The notes under the pieces are model-generated. The model ran no database searches and was not told the origin of the DNA. It saw only the letters and a list, made by a program, of their open reading frames with translations. From Streptomyces decoyicus (GTDB taxonomy: Bacteria; Actinomycetota; Actinomycetes; Streptomycetales; Streptomycetaceae): 64,000 nucleotides of DNA. The first letter of the stretch is position 1. Every line of letters starts with the position of its first letter. Below, one piece after another: positions 33,106 through 41,561 of the stretch. The position numbers and the translations under genes were made by a program. The stretch covers positions 4,960,001 through 5,024,000 of the forward strand of contig NZ_CP082301.1 of NCBI RefSeq assembly GCF_019880305.1. The letters run 5' to 3'.

Positions 33106-35355
33106 ATGACCGGCATGGGGATGAAGCCGCTCAGTGGCGACGATCCGCAGCGGCTCGGCGTCTACCGGCTGCTGGGGCAGCTCGGTTCGGGCGGCATGGG
33201 GCGGATCTATCTGGCGCGGTCCACGGTGGACGGCTCGCTCGTCGCGGTCAAGACGCTGCTCGCCGAGGGGGTCGTCAGCGACACCGACCGGCGGCGGTTC
33301 GCCCGCGAGGTGACGCTGGCCCGGCGGATCGAGAGCGCCTATACGGCCCGGGTGCGGGACTCCGACCCGGACGCCGAGCGGCCCTGGATGGCCATCGAGT
33401 ACATACCGGCGCCCGCGCTGTCCGAGCTCGTCCGCAGCGCGGGACGGCTGCCGGGCTCGGCGGTGCGCTGGATCGCGGCGGGCACCGCGAAGGCCCTGGT
33501 GCTGCTGCACGACGCGGGCATCGTCCACCGGGACGTCAAACCCCAGAACATCCTGCTGCCGCTGGACGGGCCCCGCCTCATCGACTTCGGCATCTCGCAC
33601 GCCAACGACATCACGCGTACCTCGCTGACGCTGGGCACCATCGCCTTCACCTCGCCGGAGCAGGCGCGCGCCGAGCCGTCCACCACGGCGTCCGACGTGT
33701 ACTCGCTGGGCGCCACGCTCTTCCACCTCGCCGTCGGCCGCCCGCCCTACCCCGACACCGTCGACACCATCCGGCTGCTGACCCTCGTGCAGCGCGGGGA
33801 ACTCGACATGACGGGGCTGCCCAAGGAGCTCGCCCCGCTGATCCGTCCCTGTCTGGCCTCCGATCCGGACGAAAGGCCCGAACCGGCCGACGTACTGCGG
33901 CAGTTCCTGGAGGAGCTCGACCGGGCGCCCACGTCGCAGCGCGGCGAACGCTGGCTGCCGCCGCGGTGGACCGCACTGATCGAGGCGTATGAGGCCCGGG
34001 GACGGGCCTTACGCGAGGGCGGGGAGGGGCTCACGGCCGATGAGCGGACGCGGCCCGTGCCGCCGCCGGACCCCACCCGCCCCTACACCGCGGAGCGCGC
34101 CGCGCACGAAGAGGCGGCGCGCCGGAAGGAGGAAGCGCGGGCGGCGCGCCGGAAGGAGGAGGAAGAGCGGGCGGCGCGCCGGGCGCAGGAAGAGCTCGCC
34201 GCGCGCCGGAAGCAGGAGGAGCGGGCCCGCGCCGAGTGGGAGCGCGAGGCGCGCGAGGCCCGGGAGCGCAAGGCCCGCGAGGCCCGGGAGCGCAAGGAGG
34301 AGGAGGAGAACCGCAGGCGGGCGGCGGCCAGGGCGCGGGCGACCGCGGAGAGCGAGAAGAAGCAGCGCCGCGCACGCGAGGAGCGGGAGCGGAAGAAGCG
34401 CGCCGAACAGGCGCGGCAGGAGCAGCGGGTGCGGGCCTCCGGGCAGACCGGCGCGGCCTCCTCGTCCCGGACCTCCTCGTCCTCCTCCCGGACCGCGTCC
34501 GCCCCGCAGACCGGAAAGGCCGCCGCGTCCCGGCCGTCGTCCGCTGCGCGGCCCGCCGCGCAGTCCGCCGACTCCTCGGCCGGCTGCTTCTGGGGGGTGA
34601 TCGCGGTCATCGCTCTCGTGGTCTTCATCTGGAAGCCCTGGGACGCCGGCGGCACGGCCGGCTCGACGAGCAGCGGCACATCGAGCGGTTCGTCGAGCGG
34701 TTCGTCGAGCGGTACGTACACGAGCGGGGGGACCGGTTCGACGCCGACGACCGGTACGTACACGAGCGGTGGGCTGGGTTCCGCGCCGACCCGCGGCAGC
34801 TCCACGACCGGCGGGACCACCTCGGCGCCCACCACCTCCGCGCCCCCGACCGTCGTGTCCCGCACCCCCAGCGCGGCCGACCGCGCCTTCACCTCCGTAC
34901 GGACCGGCGACTGCCTCGACGCCTACCAGAACGGCTACGGCAGTTGGAGCCGTCCGGCACCGCAGCAGGTCGGCTGCGGTGCGGCGGACGCCTATCTGCG
35001 GGTGCTGCGGGTGACCCGGTCCGGGGGCGGCTGCCCGTCCGGCGGGGGGCGCGGCAGCTGGTGGCACACCGGTGAGGACTACACGTTCACCAACCTCTGC
35101 GTGGAGCGGCAGTTCCGCCGGGGCCAGTGCTTCCTGGCCAAGTCCGCGGCCGGCCGGCCCGGCCCGGCGAACCTCCTCACCGCGTGGAGCTGTGGCGCCG
35201 GGCGGGTGCCCTCGGAGTTCAGCTACATCATGCAGGTCACGGCCGTCCTGCCGGCCTCGGCGGGCACGCATGCGTGCCCGGGTGAGCCGGGCCGCTACCG
35301 CTACTCGTGGAACGTCCATGACGGCCGGACGATGATCTGCGCCAAGGTCGCCTGA
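33106..35355 (+). CDS. Transmembrane Ser/Thr protein kinase with charged coiled coil and Cys-rich ectodomain
   Basis: About 749 aa. The kinase domain (about 18-280) has GSGGMGRIYLA, VAVK (Lys49), HRDVKPQN (Asp143), DFG (Asp160) and SPEQA. An Arg/Glu/Lys/Ala-rich helix follows (about 325-450), then a Ser/Thr-rich stretch, one membrane helix (WGVIAVIALVVFIW, about 498-512) and a Ser/Gly/Thr linker. The ectodomain (about 600-749) has eight Cys (GDCLDAY, VGCGAAD, GGCPSG, NLCVERQFRRGQCF, WSCGAG, HACPGE, MICAK). It looks catalytically competent. Codon 302 is TTA (34009-34011), making it a likely bldA-dependent gene. Confidence 0.92.
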   Translation: MTGMGMKPLSGDDPQRLGVYRLLGQLGSGGMGRIYLARSTVDGSLVAVKTLLAEGVVSDTDRRRFAREVTLARRIESAYTARVRDSDPDAERPWMAIEYIPAPALSELVRSAGRLPGSAVRWIAAGTAKALVLLHDAGIVHRDVKPQNILLPLDGPRLIDFGISHANDITRTSLTLGTIAFTSPEQARAEPSTTASDVYSLGATLFHLAVGRPPYPDTVDTIRLLTLVQRGELDMTGLPKELAPLIRPCLASDPDERPEPADVLRQFLEELDRAPTSQRGERWLPPRWTALIEAYEARGRALREGGEGLTADERTRPVPPPDPTRPYTAERAAHEEAARRKEEARAARRKEEEERAARRAQEELAARRKQEERARAEWEREAREARERKAREARERKEEEENRRRAAARARATAESEKKQRRAREERERKKRAEQARQEQRVRASGQTGAASSSRTSSSSSRTASAPQTGKAAASRPSSAARPAAQSADSSAGCFWGVIAVIALVVFIWKPWDAGGTAGSTSSGTSSGSSSGSSSGTYTSGGTGSTPTTGTYTSGGLGSAPTRGSSTTGGTTSAPTTSAPPTVVSRTPSAADRAFTSVRTGDCLDAYQNGYGSWSRPAPQQVGCGAADAYLRVLRVTRSGGGCPSGGGRGSWWHTGEDYTFTNLCVERQFRRGQCFLAKSAAGRPGPANLLTAWSCGAGRVPSEFSYIMQVTAVLPASAGTHACPGEPGRYRYSWNVHDGRTMICAKVA

Positions 35356-35376
35356 CGCCCGCCGGCGGCCGGCCGC

Positions 35377-36303
35377 TCAGCGGTCGGCCAGCTGTTCCGG
35401 CAGCGCCGCCGCATGCACCACCGTCAGGCCGGACACCGGCCGGGTCAGGCAGACGTACAGGCGGCGCAGGCCGGTCCGTTCGTCCGGCTCGCCGTCGACG
35501 ATCGCGGCCGGCTCGTCCAGGACGACGTAGTCGTACTCCAAACCCTTGGCGAGCGTGGCCGGCACCAGCGTCAGCCGGGCCTCGGCCGAGGTCTCCTCGC
35601 CGGGCGCCAGACAGGACACGCCCGCTGCCTCAAGGGCCGTGCGCAGCGCCGGAATACGGGCCTCCGTGGCGATCAGGCCGACCGAGCCCTCCTTCGTCAG
35701 CGCCTCGTCGCAGGCCGTGAGGGTGGCATCGGTCAGGTCCGCCGGCTCGACCGTACGGATCTCGAAGTCACCCGCCGACTCGCGGATGGAGGTGGCCTCC
35801 GTCAGATCGGGGGCGATGGCGGGCAGCAGCCGGGACGCGTAGGCGATGACCTCGCGCGGTACACGGAAGCCCTGGGTGAGCTCCTCGACGGCCGAGCCGG
35901 GCTTGCCCAGGTGGGTCAGCGCCTCCTCCCAGGTGTTGGTCGCCCAAGGGGTGGTGCCCTGGGCGATGTCGCCGAGGACGGTCGCGGAGCCCGTCGTGCA
36001 GCGGCGGCCGACCGCGCGGTACTGCATGGGGGAGAGGTCCTGCGCCTCGTCGAGGACCACATGGCCCAGTGACGAGGTGCGCGCCACCAGGTCCATCGCC
36101 TCGTCGATCAACACCGCATCCGCGGCGGACCACTTGGCGCTCTTCACGCTGCGGGCCGGCTTGGTCCACAGGATGGTCTTCTGCTCCTCGGGCGTCAGGA
36201 TCCCCTCGGCCTGCTCGGCCAGGAACTCCGCGTCGCCCAGCAGCCGCAGCACCAGCTTTGCCGGGTCGACCGGCGGCCAGACCGCCTTGACCGCGGCCTT
36301 CAC
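35377..36303 (-). pseudogene. HelD/HelR-like helicase, C-terminal part (split by frameshift)
   Basis: About 308 aa reading VKAAVKAVWPPVDPAKLVLRLL, HVVLDEAQDLSPMQYRAVGRR (motif II), TVLGDIAQGTTPWATNTWEE (motif III), LTQGFRVPREVIAYA (motif IV) and VVLDEPAAIVDGEPDERTGLRRLYVCLTRPVSGL (motifs V-VI). It continues the upstream fragment after a one-base frame change near 36310-36320. Its possible GTG (36301-36303) overlaps the upstream TGA as GTGA, so a separate, translationally coupled polypeptide is conceivable. It may be a real split, a decayed gene or a sequencing error. Confidence 0.75.
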
Positions 36304-37544
36304 CGCGGGGTTGCGGCCACCGCGTCCTGCACCCGGTCGTCCGGCGCCTCGCCCGCCTGCTCCATCCGTACCAGCACGGAGTGGGCGATCCGCTGCGGCA
36401 GCGCCTCACGGGCCGCGCCGTAGCGGATGTCCCGGTCCGTCAACTCCTGTACGAGCTCTTCGAGTTCATAAGCAGGTACGCGCCAGCGGCGGGAGCCGCG
36501 GACGACCACACAGGGCTCCTGCGGCATCGCGATGTGCGAACGGACCGCCCGCCGCAGCACCTCCGCCATCCGCGCGTCGCCCTTGACCGTCGCGGCGGCC
36601 GCCTCGTCCGTGCCGCGGATGTCCACATGCCCGACCAGGTCGTCGACCGTGGCCTGCTTGACCTCCAGCTCGCCGAGGGCCGGCAGCACCTGCTCGATGT
36701 AGTGCAGGAACGAGCGGTTCGGGCCGATGACGAGGGTGCCGGACCGGGCCAGCCGCTCGCGGTGCGCGTACAGCAGATACGCGACACGGTGCAGGCCGAC
36801 CGCCGTCTTTCCGGTGCCCGGCGCCCCCTGCACGCAGACCGAGCCGCCGATGCCGGCCCGCACGATCTCGTCCTGCTCCGGCTGGATGGTGGCGACGATG
36901 TCCCGCATGGGGCCGACGCGCGGGCGCTCGATCTCGGACTGGAGGAGCCGGCTGGTCCGTTCGGCCTCCGCGGGGTCGGTGAGGTGCTCGTCCTCGTAGG
37001 CGGTCAACTCGCCTGCGGTGTAACCGAAACGGCGGCGCAGCCCGAGGTCCATCGGGTCCTTCTTGGAGGCCCGGTAGAACGGCTGGGAGACGGGCGCGCG
37101 CCAGTCGATGACCATGGGGTCGCCGTCGGCGTCGTGGACGTGCCGCCGCCCGATGTAGAAGTTCTCTCCCGCGGCACCTTCGGCGAGGTCCATGCCGGGG
37201 GCATGGAGATAGTCGAGGCGGCCGAAGAAGAGCGGGGTGTGGGAGAGGTCGGCGAGCGCCTTGATCCGGGCGTCGATCTCGCCCTGGAGGACCTCGGCGT
37301 TGACCCAGTTCGCGGTGACGTCGGCGATGTTGAGCGCCTCGGCGTCCTCGCGCATGGCCCGCAGGGCGGCCCGGGAGGCGGCCAGGTGGGACTTTTCGCG
37401 CTGGAGCGGGTCGGGGCTCGTGCCCGCCGCGGTCGGGGCGGCGGTGCCGGCCGGGGCGGCGGGCTCGCCGGGGTGGGGGCCGGGTGGCGACGGGCTTTCG
37501 GCGTGCAGCGCCGTCGTCGAGGGATGGTGGGCGTGCGAGGGCAC
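36300..37544 (-). pseudogene. HelD/HelR-like RNA-polymerase-associated helicase, N-terminal part
   Basis: About 414 aa from GTG 37544, which has GGAGGC upstream. After a Pro-rich leader come LQREKSHLAASRAALRAMRE (coiled-coil arm that enters RNA polymerase in HelD), FFGRLDYLHAPG, FYIGRRHVHDADGDPMVIDWRAPVSQPFYRAS, IVATIQPEQDEIVRAG (Q motif) and VQGAPGTGKTAVGLHRVAYLLY (Walker A). The frame ends prematurely at DAVAATPR. One extra base would give the normal DAVARNPAVKAAVKAV junction. HelD-type proteins recycle stalled RNA polymerase and some streptomycete members (HelR) confer rifamycin tolerance. Confidence 0.8.
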
Positions 37545-37914
37545 GGCGTTGCCTCCGGTGGCAGGTACTTCGGCGGGCGCGCCGAGGTGCGCGGGCGCGG
37601 CGGGCCGGTGTCGGTGCGCAGCGCAGGTGATTGCGCCTCGCGGGTCAGCGGCGTGAAGCGAAGGGCCGACCGGTTTCCGACCGGCAGGCGGCACTCCTCG
37701 ACGGGAGGCAGGCAGACGCGCGATTGTAGTCAGCGGCTCAGGAGGGCGCCAACGGATTTCCGCGGGGTCGCGGCGGTCGTTCCGGGGCGGACGGCCCTGA
37801 GGAGCCGCATGCCTCCCTTAGGGGGAGGGGTGGGTCTGGAGTCTGACGTCCGGGGCCTCAGGGATGGACCTATGGACCGATGTGCTGCAATCGCGTGAAA
37901 TTCATCATGGAGAC
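37545..37914. other. Divergent intergenic region, no gene
   Basis: It holds the helicase leader, a direct repeat of CCGACCGG spaced 3 bp near 37668-37688, and a CCTCCC...GGGAGG hairpin at 37811-37827. No convincing -35/-10 pair and no rifamycin-associated inverted repeat was recognised. Confidence 0.5.
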
Positions 37915-38133
37915 ATGAGCAGCGCAGCGATTCCCCCAGGTTCTGTCCACCCCGTCTCCCTCCACCCGGTCAAGGGCGCCACGGCCCTCGGCGCGGACCC
38001 CGGGCGCGGTGCGGCGCCCGCCCACGAGCATCGCTATGTCGTGGGCAACGCGCTCCGCGCCGTCAAGGTCTTCGCCACGGCCGCCTTCAGCGTCGTCGTC
38101 ATGGGCGAGTACGCGGACGACCCCTCGGATTGA
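37915..38133 (+). CDS. Short conserved hypothetical protein
   Basis: About 72 aa from ATG 37915, with GGAGA 4 bases upstream. Sequence ends HRYVVGNALRAVKVFATAAFSVVVMGEYADDPSD, a single short hydrophobic stretch that could be a membrane-associated or amphipathic helix. An in-frame ATG at 37864 lacks a ribosome site. A strong terminator follows, so it is monocistronic. No family is recognised. Confidence 0.65.
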   Translation: MSSAAIPPGSVHPVSLHPVKGATALGADPGRGAAPAHEHRYVVGNALRAVKVFATAAFSVVVMGEYADDPSD

Positions 38134-38140
38134 TGACAAA

Positions 38141-38166
38141 GTCCGTGGCCGACTGATGCCACGGAC
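38141..38166 (+). terminator. Terminator after the short gene
   Basis: GTCCGTGGC (38141-38149) and GCCACGGAC (38158-38166) form a perfect 9-bp stem with loop CGACTGAT. Confidence 0.8.
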
Positions 38167-38296
38167 GGCCGGCTCCGCGGGAGAAGCCGCCTCCGGGGCG
38201 CCATCCGGATGACCGAAAACCGTTACGGACAGTAGGCCCCGTTCCACTAGCGTCACCACAGAGGGTGCGCTCAGGGCAACGGGGAGGGGTCGAAGG

Positions 38297-39574
38297 GTGT
38301 CTGCCGCCGACGGGACGCGGACGGGGAGACCGGTCCGGGGGCAGGGCATCGCCCGTCCTCGCGTGGTGCTCGCAGCGGCGCTGCTCATGGCATCGCTGGC
38401 CGGACTGTGGATGCTGTACCAGCTCCAGCCGCTGCCGATGTCCGATATAGCGGTCTACCGCGCCGAGGGCCAGGCGGCCTCGGCCGGCGGGGATCTCTAC
38501 GGCTTCACGGTCACGAAGTGGGCGCTTCCGGCCACCTACCCGCCCTTCGCCGCCGTGCTCTTCATACCGACCACCTGGCTCTCGCTCGGCCCGCTCAAGA
38601 TCATCGCCGTCCTCGTCAACGCGGTCCTCCTCGCGCTGCTGGTCCACCTCTCCTGCAAGGCCGCAGGCCTCGGCAAGGCCGGCCGCGCCGCCCCCGTCAT
38701 CCTGGCCGCCACCGCGCTCGGCCTCTGGCTGGAGCCCGTCTTCCAGACCTTCGTCTTCGGGCAGGTCAATCTCGCGCTGACCTGCCTGGTCCTGTGGGAC
38801 CTCTCCCGTCCGGACGGCGCACGCCTCAAGGGGTTCGCCACCGGCATCGCGGCGGGCATCAAGCTCACCCCCGCGCTCTTCGCCGTCTATCTCCTCGTCA
38901 CGGGCCGGGTGAAGGCCGCGTTCACCGTCCTCGGCGGGTTCCTGGCCTCGGCGCTGCTGGGCTGGCTGGTGCTGCCCGCCGCCAGCATCGAGTTCTGGAC
39001 GCGGCGGATGTTCGAGACCGGCCGGGTCGGCAAGGCCTGGCTCGTCGACAACCAGTCCCTCCAGGGACTGATCGCCCGCGTGCTGCACGAGCCCGAGCCC
39101 GGCCTCCTCTGGGCGGTGCCCGCGCTGCTGACCGCCGCGGCCGGGCTCTACGCCGCCCGCCGGGTGTATCTGCGGCGCGGCCTGGACAGCTGGGGCGTGC
39201 TGTGTACGGCCGTCACGGCGCTGCTGGTCTCGCCGATCAGCTGGTCCCACCACTGGGTCTGGTGTGTTCCTCTGCTCGTCGCGCTCGCCGCCCGCACCCG
39301 CGGCCACGCCTGGCGCAGGGCACTGCCGGCCGCCGTCACCCTCGCCTTCACCGCCCGCACGATGTGGATGATCCCGCACACCGGCGATCTCGACCTGTCC
39401 TTCTCCTGGTGGCAGCAGCCGTTCGCGGCCCCGTACCCCCTGCTCGGTCTCGCCCTGCTGGCTGCCGTGTTCTGGTGGACACGGCAGCTCCCCGGCGTCC
39501 GCGAGGCACCGGGCGGCCGCGTCCCGACGCAGCGCGTCGAGCAGGAGCTGTCCAGCGGGTCCCGGGCGGGCTGA
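38297..39574 (+). CDS. GT87 (DUF2029) polyprenol-phosphate-mannose-type glycosyltransferase
   Basis: About 425 aa with ten or so membrane helices. The first periplasmic loop has MSDIAVYRAEGQAASAGGDLYGF (catalytic Asp region of GT-C enzymes) and LPATYPPFAAVLFIP. Later FGQVNLALTCLVLWDL, GIAAGIKLTPALFAVYLL, VDNQSLQGLIARVL and PISWSHHWVWCVPLLVALA are hallmark GT87 stretches. It probably adds mannose or another sugar to envelope glycolipids from a lipid-linked donor. It stands alone. Confidence 0.88.
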   Translation: MSAADGTRTGRPVRGQGIARPRVVLAAALLMASLAGLWMLYQLQPLPMSDIAVYRAEGQAASAGGDLYGFTVTKWALPATYPPFAAVLFIPTTWLSLGPLKIIAVLVNAVLLALLVHLSCKAAGLGKAGRAAPVILAATALGLWLEPVFQTFVFGQVNLALTCLVLWDLSRPDGARLKGFATGIAAGIKLTPALFAVYLLVTGRVKAAFTVLGGFLASALLGWLVLPAASIEFWTRRMFETGRVGKAWLVDNQSLQGLIARVLHEPEPGLLWAVPALLTAAAGLYAARRVYLRRGLDSWGVLCTAVTALLVSPISWSHHWVWCVPLLVALAARTRGHAWRRALPAAVTLAFTARTMWMIPHTGDLDLSFSWWQQPFAAPYPLLGLALLAAVFWWTRQLPGVREAPGGRVPTQRVEQELSSGSRAG

Positions 39575-39640
39575 GCGGGGCGGCCCGTCCGAGCGGGACG
39601 GCCTGTCCGAGCGGGGCGGCCCGTCCGAGCGGGGGCGCCC
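39573..39640. repeat. 18-bp tandem repeat (3-4 copies)
   Basis: GAGCGGGGCGGCCCGTCC recurs at 39573, 39591 (two changes), 39609 and a decayed copy at 39627. The first copy begins at the GT87 gene stop codon. Confidence 0.8.
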
Positions 39641-39719
39641 GGCCAGGTATCCGGGCGGAACGCCGCGCCCGGTACCAGGCCGCCGCCCCGTTCAGCCGGC
39701 GTTTCGCGAGACCGCCGCC

Positions 39720-41372
39720 TCAGGCGTCCTCGTCCGCCGCCAGCAGCTCGTCCGCATCCACGATCCGGTAGGCGTAGCCCTGCTCGGCCAGGAAGCGCTG
39801 GCGGTGCGCCGCGAAGTCCTGGTCGATGGTGTCGCGCGCGACGACCGAGTAGAAGCGCGCCTCGTGCCCGTCCGCCTTGGGCCGCAGCACCCGGCCCAGC
39901 CGCTGGGCCTCCTCCTGGCGCGAGCCGAAGGTGCCGGACACCTGGATCGCGACCGTGGCCTCCGGAAGGTCGATGGAGAAGTTCGCGACCTTGGAGACGA
40001 CGAGCACCGAGAGCTCGCCCTGCCGGAAGGCGTCGAAGAGCTTCTCGCGCTGGGCGTTGGTGGTCTCGCCCTTGATCACCGGCGCGTCCAGATGCTCGCC
40101 CAGCTCGTCCAGCTGGTCGATGTACTGCCCGATGACCAGCGTCTGCTCGCCCTGGTGGCGGCGGACCAGCGCCTCGGTCACGTACTGCTTGCTGGCGGTG
40201 GTCGCACAGAAGCGGTACTTCTCCTCCGTCTCGGCCGTCGCATACGCCAGCCGCTCGGATTCGGTCAGGTTGACCCGCACCTCGACACAGTCCGCGGGGG
40301 CGATGTACCCCTGCGCCTCGATCTCCTTCCAGGGGGCGTCGAAGCGCTTCGGCCCGATGAGCGAGAAGACATCCGACTCCCGGCCGTCCTCGCGCACCAG
40401 CGTCGCGGTGAGCCCCAGCCGCCGCCGCGCCTGAAGATCGGCGGTGAACTTGAAGACCGGTGCGGGCAGCAGATGCACCTCGTCATAGATGACCAGGCCC
40501 CAGTCCCGGGAGTCGAACAGCTCCAGGTGCGGGTAGACGCCCTTCCGCTTGGTCGTCAGCACCTGGTACGTGGCGATGGTGACCGGCCGGATCTCCTTCT
40601 TCGTCCCGCTGTACTCACCGATCTCCTCCTCGGTCAGCGAGGTCCGCTTCACCAGCTCGTGCTTCCACTGCCGGGCCGAGACCGTGTTCGTCACCAGGAT
40701 CAGCGTGGTCGCCTTGGCCTGCGCCATCGCGCCCGCCCCGACCAGCGTCTTGCCCGCGCCACAGGGCAGCACGACCACACCCGAGCCGCCGTGCCAGAAG
40801 CCCTCGACGGCCTGCTGCTGGTACGGCCGCAGCGCCCAGCCGTTCTCGTCCAGCTCGATCGGGTGCGCCTCACCGTCGACATAGCCGGCCAGGTCCTCGG
40901 CCGGCCAGCCCAGCTTGAGCAGCGTCTGCTTGATCTGCCCGCGCTCCGACGGGTGCACCACGACCGAATCCGGGTCCAGCCGCGCCCCGACCAGCGGCTG
41001 CACCTTCTTCGAGCGGAGGATCTCCTCCAGCACGGGGCGGTCGGTGGTGGTCAGCACCAGCCCGTGCGTGGGGTGCTTGGTGAGCGTGAGGCGCCCGTAG
41101 CGCGACATCGTCTCGGCGATGTCGACGAGCAGCGCATGCGGCACCGGGTACCGCGAGAACTGCACCAGCGCGTCGACGACCTGTTCGGCGTCGTGCCCGG
41201 CCGCCCGCGCGTTCCAGAGCCCGAGCGGGGTCACCCGGTACGTATGGATGTGCTCCGGCGCCCGCTCCAGCTCGGCAAAGGGCGCGATGGCCCGCCGGCA
41301 GGCGTCCGCCAGCTCATGGTCCACCTCCAGCAGCAGCGTCTTGTCGCTCTGGACGATGAGGGGTCCGTTCAC
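39720..41372 (-). CDS. XPB/Rad25-like DNA repair helicase
   Basis: About 550 aa from GTG 41372 (VNGPLIVQSDKTLLLEVDH), with AAAGGCGAGG upstream. The N-terminal damage-recognition-like region precedes the SF2 core: LRPYQQQAVEGFW, VVVLPCGAGKTLVGAGAM (Walker A), IYDEVHLLPAPVFKFTAD (DEVH), LGLTATLVREDGRESDVFSLIGPKR (RED motif), SKVANFSIDLPEATVAIQVSG, GSRQEEAQRLGRVLRPK (motif VI). This is bacterial XPB, a 3'-5' helicase. The gene for the helicase-associated protein lies 190 bp upstream on the same strand. Confidence 0.93.
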   Translation of the reverse strand: MNGPLIVQSDKTLLLEVDHELADACRRAIAPFAELERAPEHIHTYRVTPLGLWNARAAGHDAEQVVDALVQFSRYPVPHALLVDIAETMSRYGRLTLTKHPTHGLVLTTTDRPVLEEILRSKKVQPLVGARLDPDSVVVHPSERGQIKQTLLKLGWPAEDLAGYVDGEAHPIELDENGWALRPYQQQAVEGFWHGGSGVVVLPCGAGKTLVGAGAMAQAKATTLILVTNTVSARQWKHELVKRTSLTEEEIGEYSGTKKEIRPVTIATYQVLTTKRKGVYPHLELFDSRDWGLVIYDEVHLLPAPVFKFTADLQARRRLGLTATLVREDGRESDVFSLIGPKRFDAPWKEIEAQGYIAPADCVEVRVNLTESERLAYATAETEEKYRFCATTASKQYVTEALVRRHQGEQTLVIGQYIDQLDELGEHLDAPVIKGETTNAQREKLFDAFRQGELSVLVVSKVANFSIDLPEATVAIQVSGTFGSRQEEAQRLGRVLRPKADGHEARFYSVVARDTIDQDFAAHRQRFLAEQGYAYRIVDADELLAADEDA

Positions 41373-41561
41373 GCGCCTCGCCTTTCGCTTCCCGGTCGTC
41401 GACCGCTGGACCGGCCACAGACCTCGACCGTTGATCACGACCGCAGACATCGACCGCAGATACGGCCAAACGTCCAGTGTGCCGCATCGCCGCGGCGGTC
41501 GTCAGCGATGGACGGCGGGCCCCCGCGCGCGAAGGAAAGCACGGCAGGCTCCGGTGCCCGC

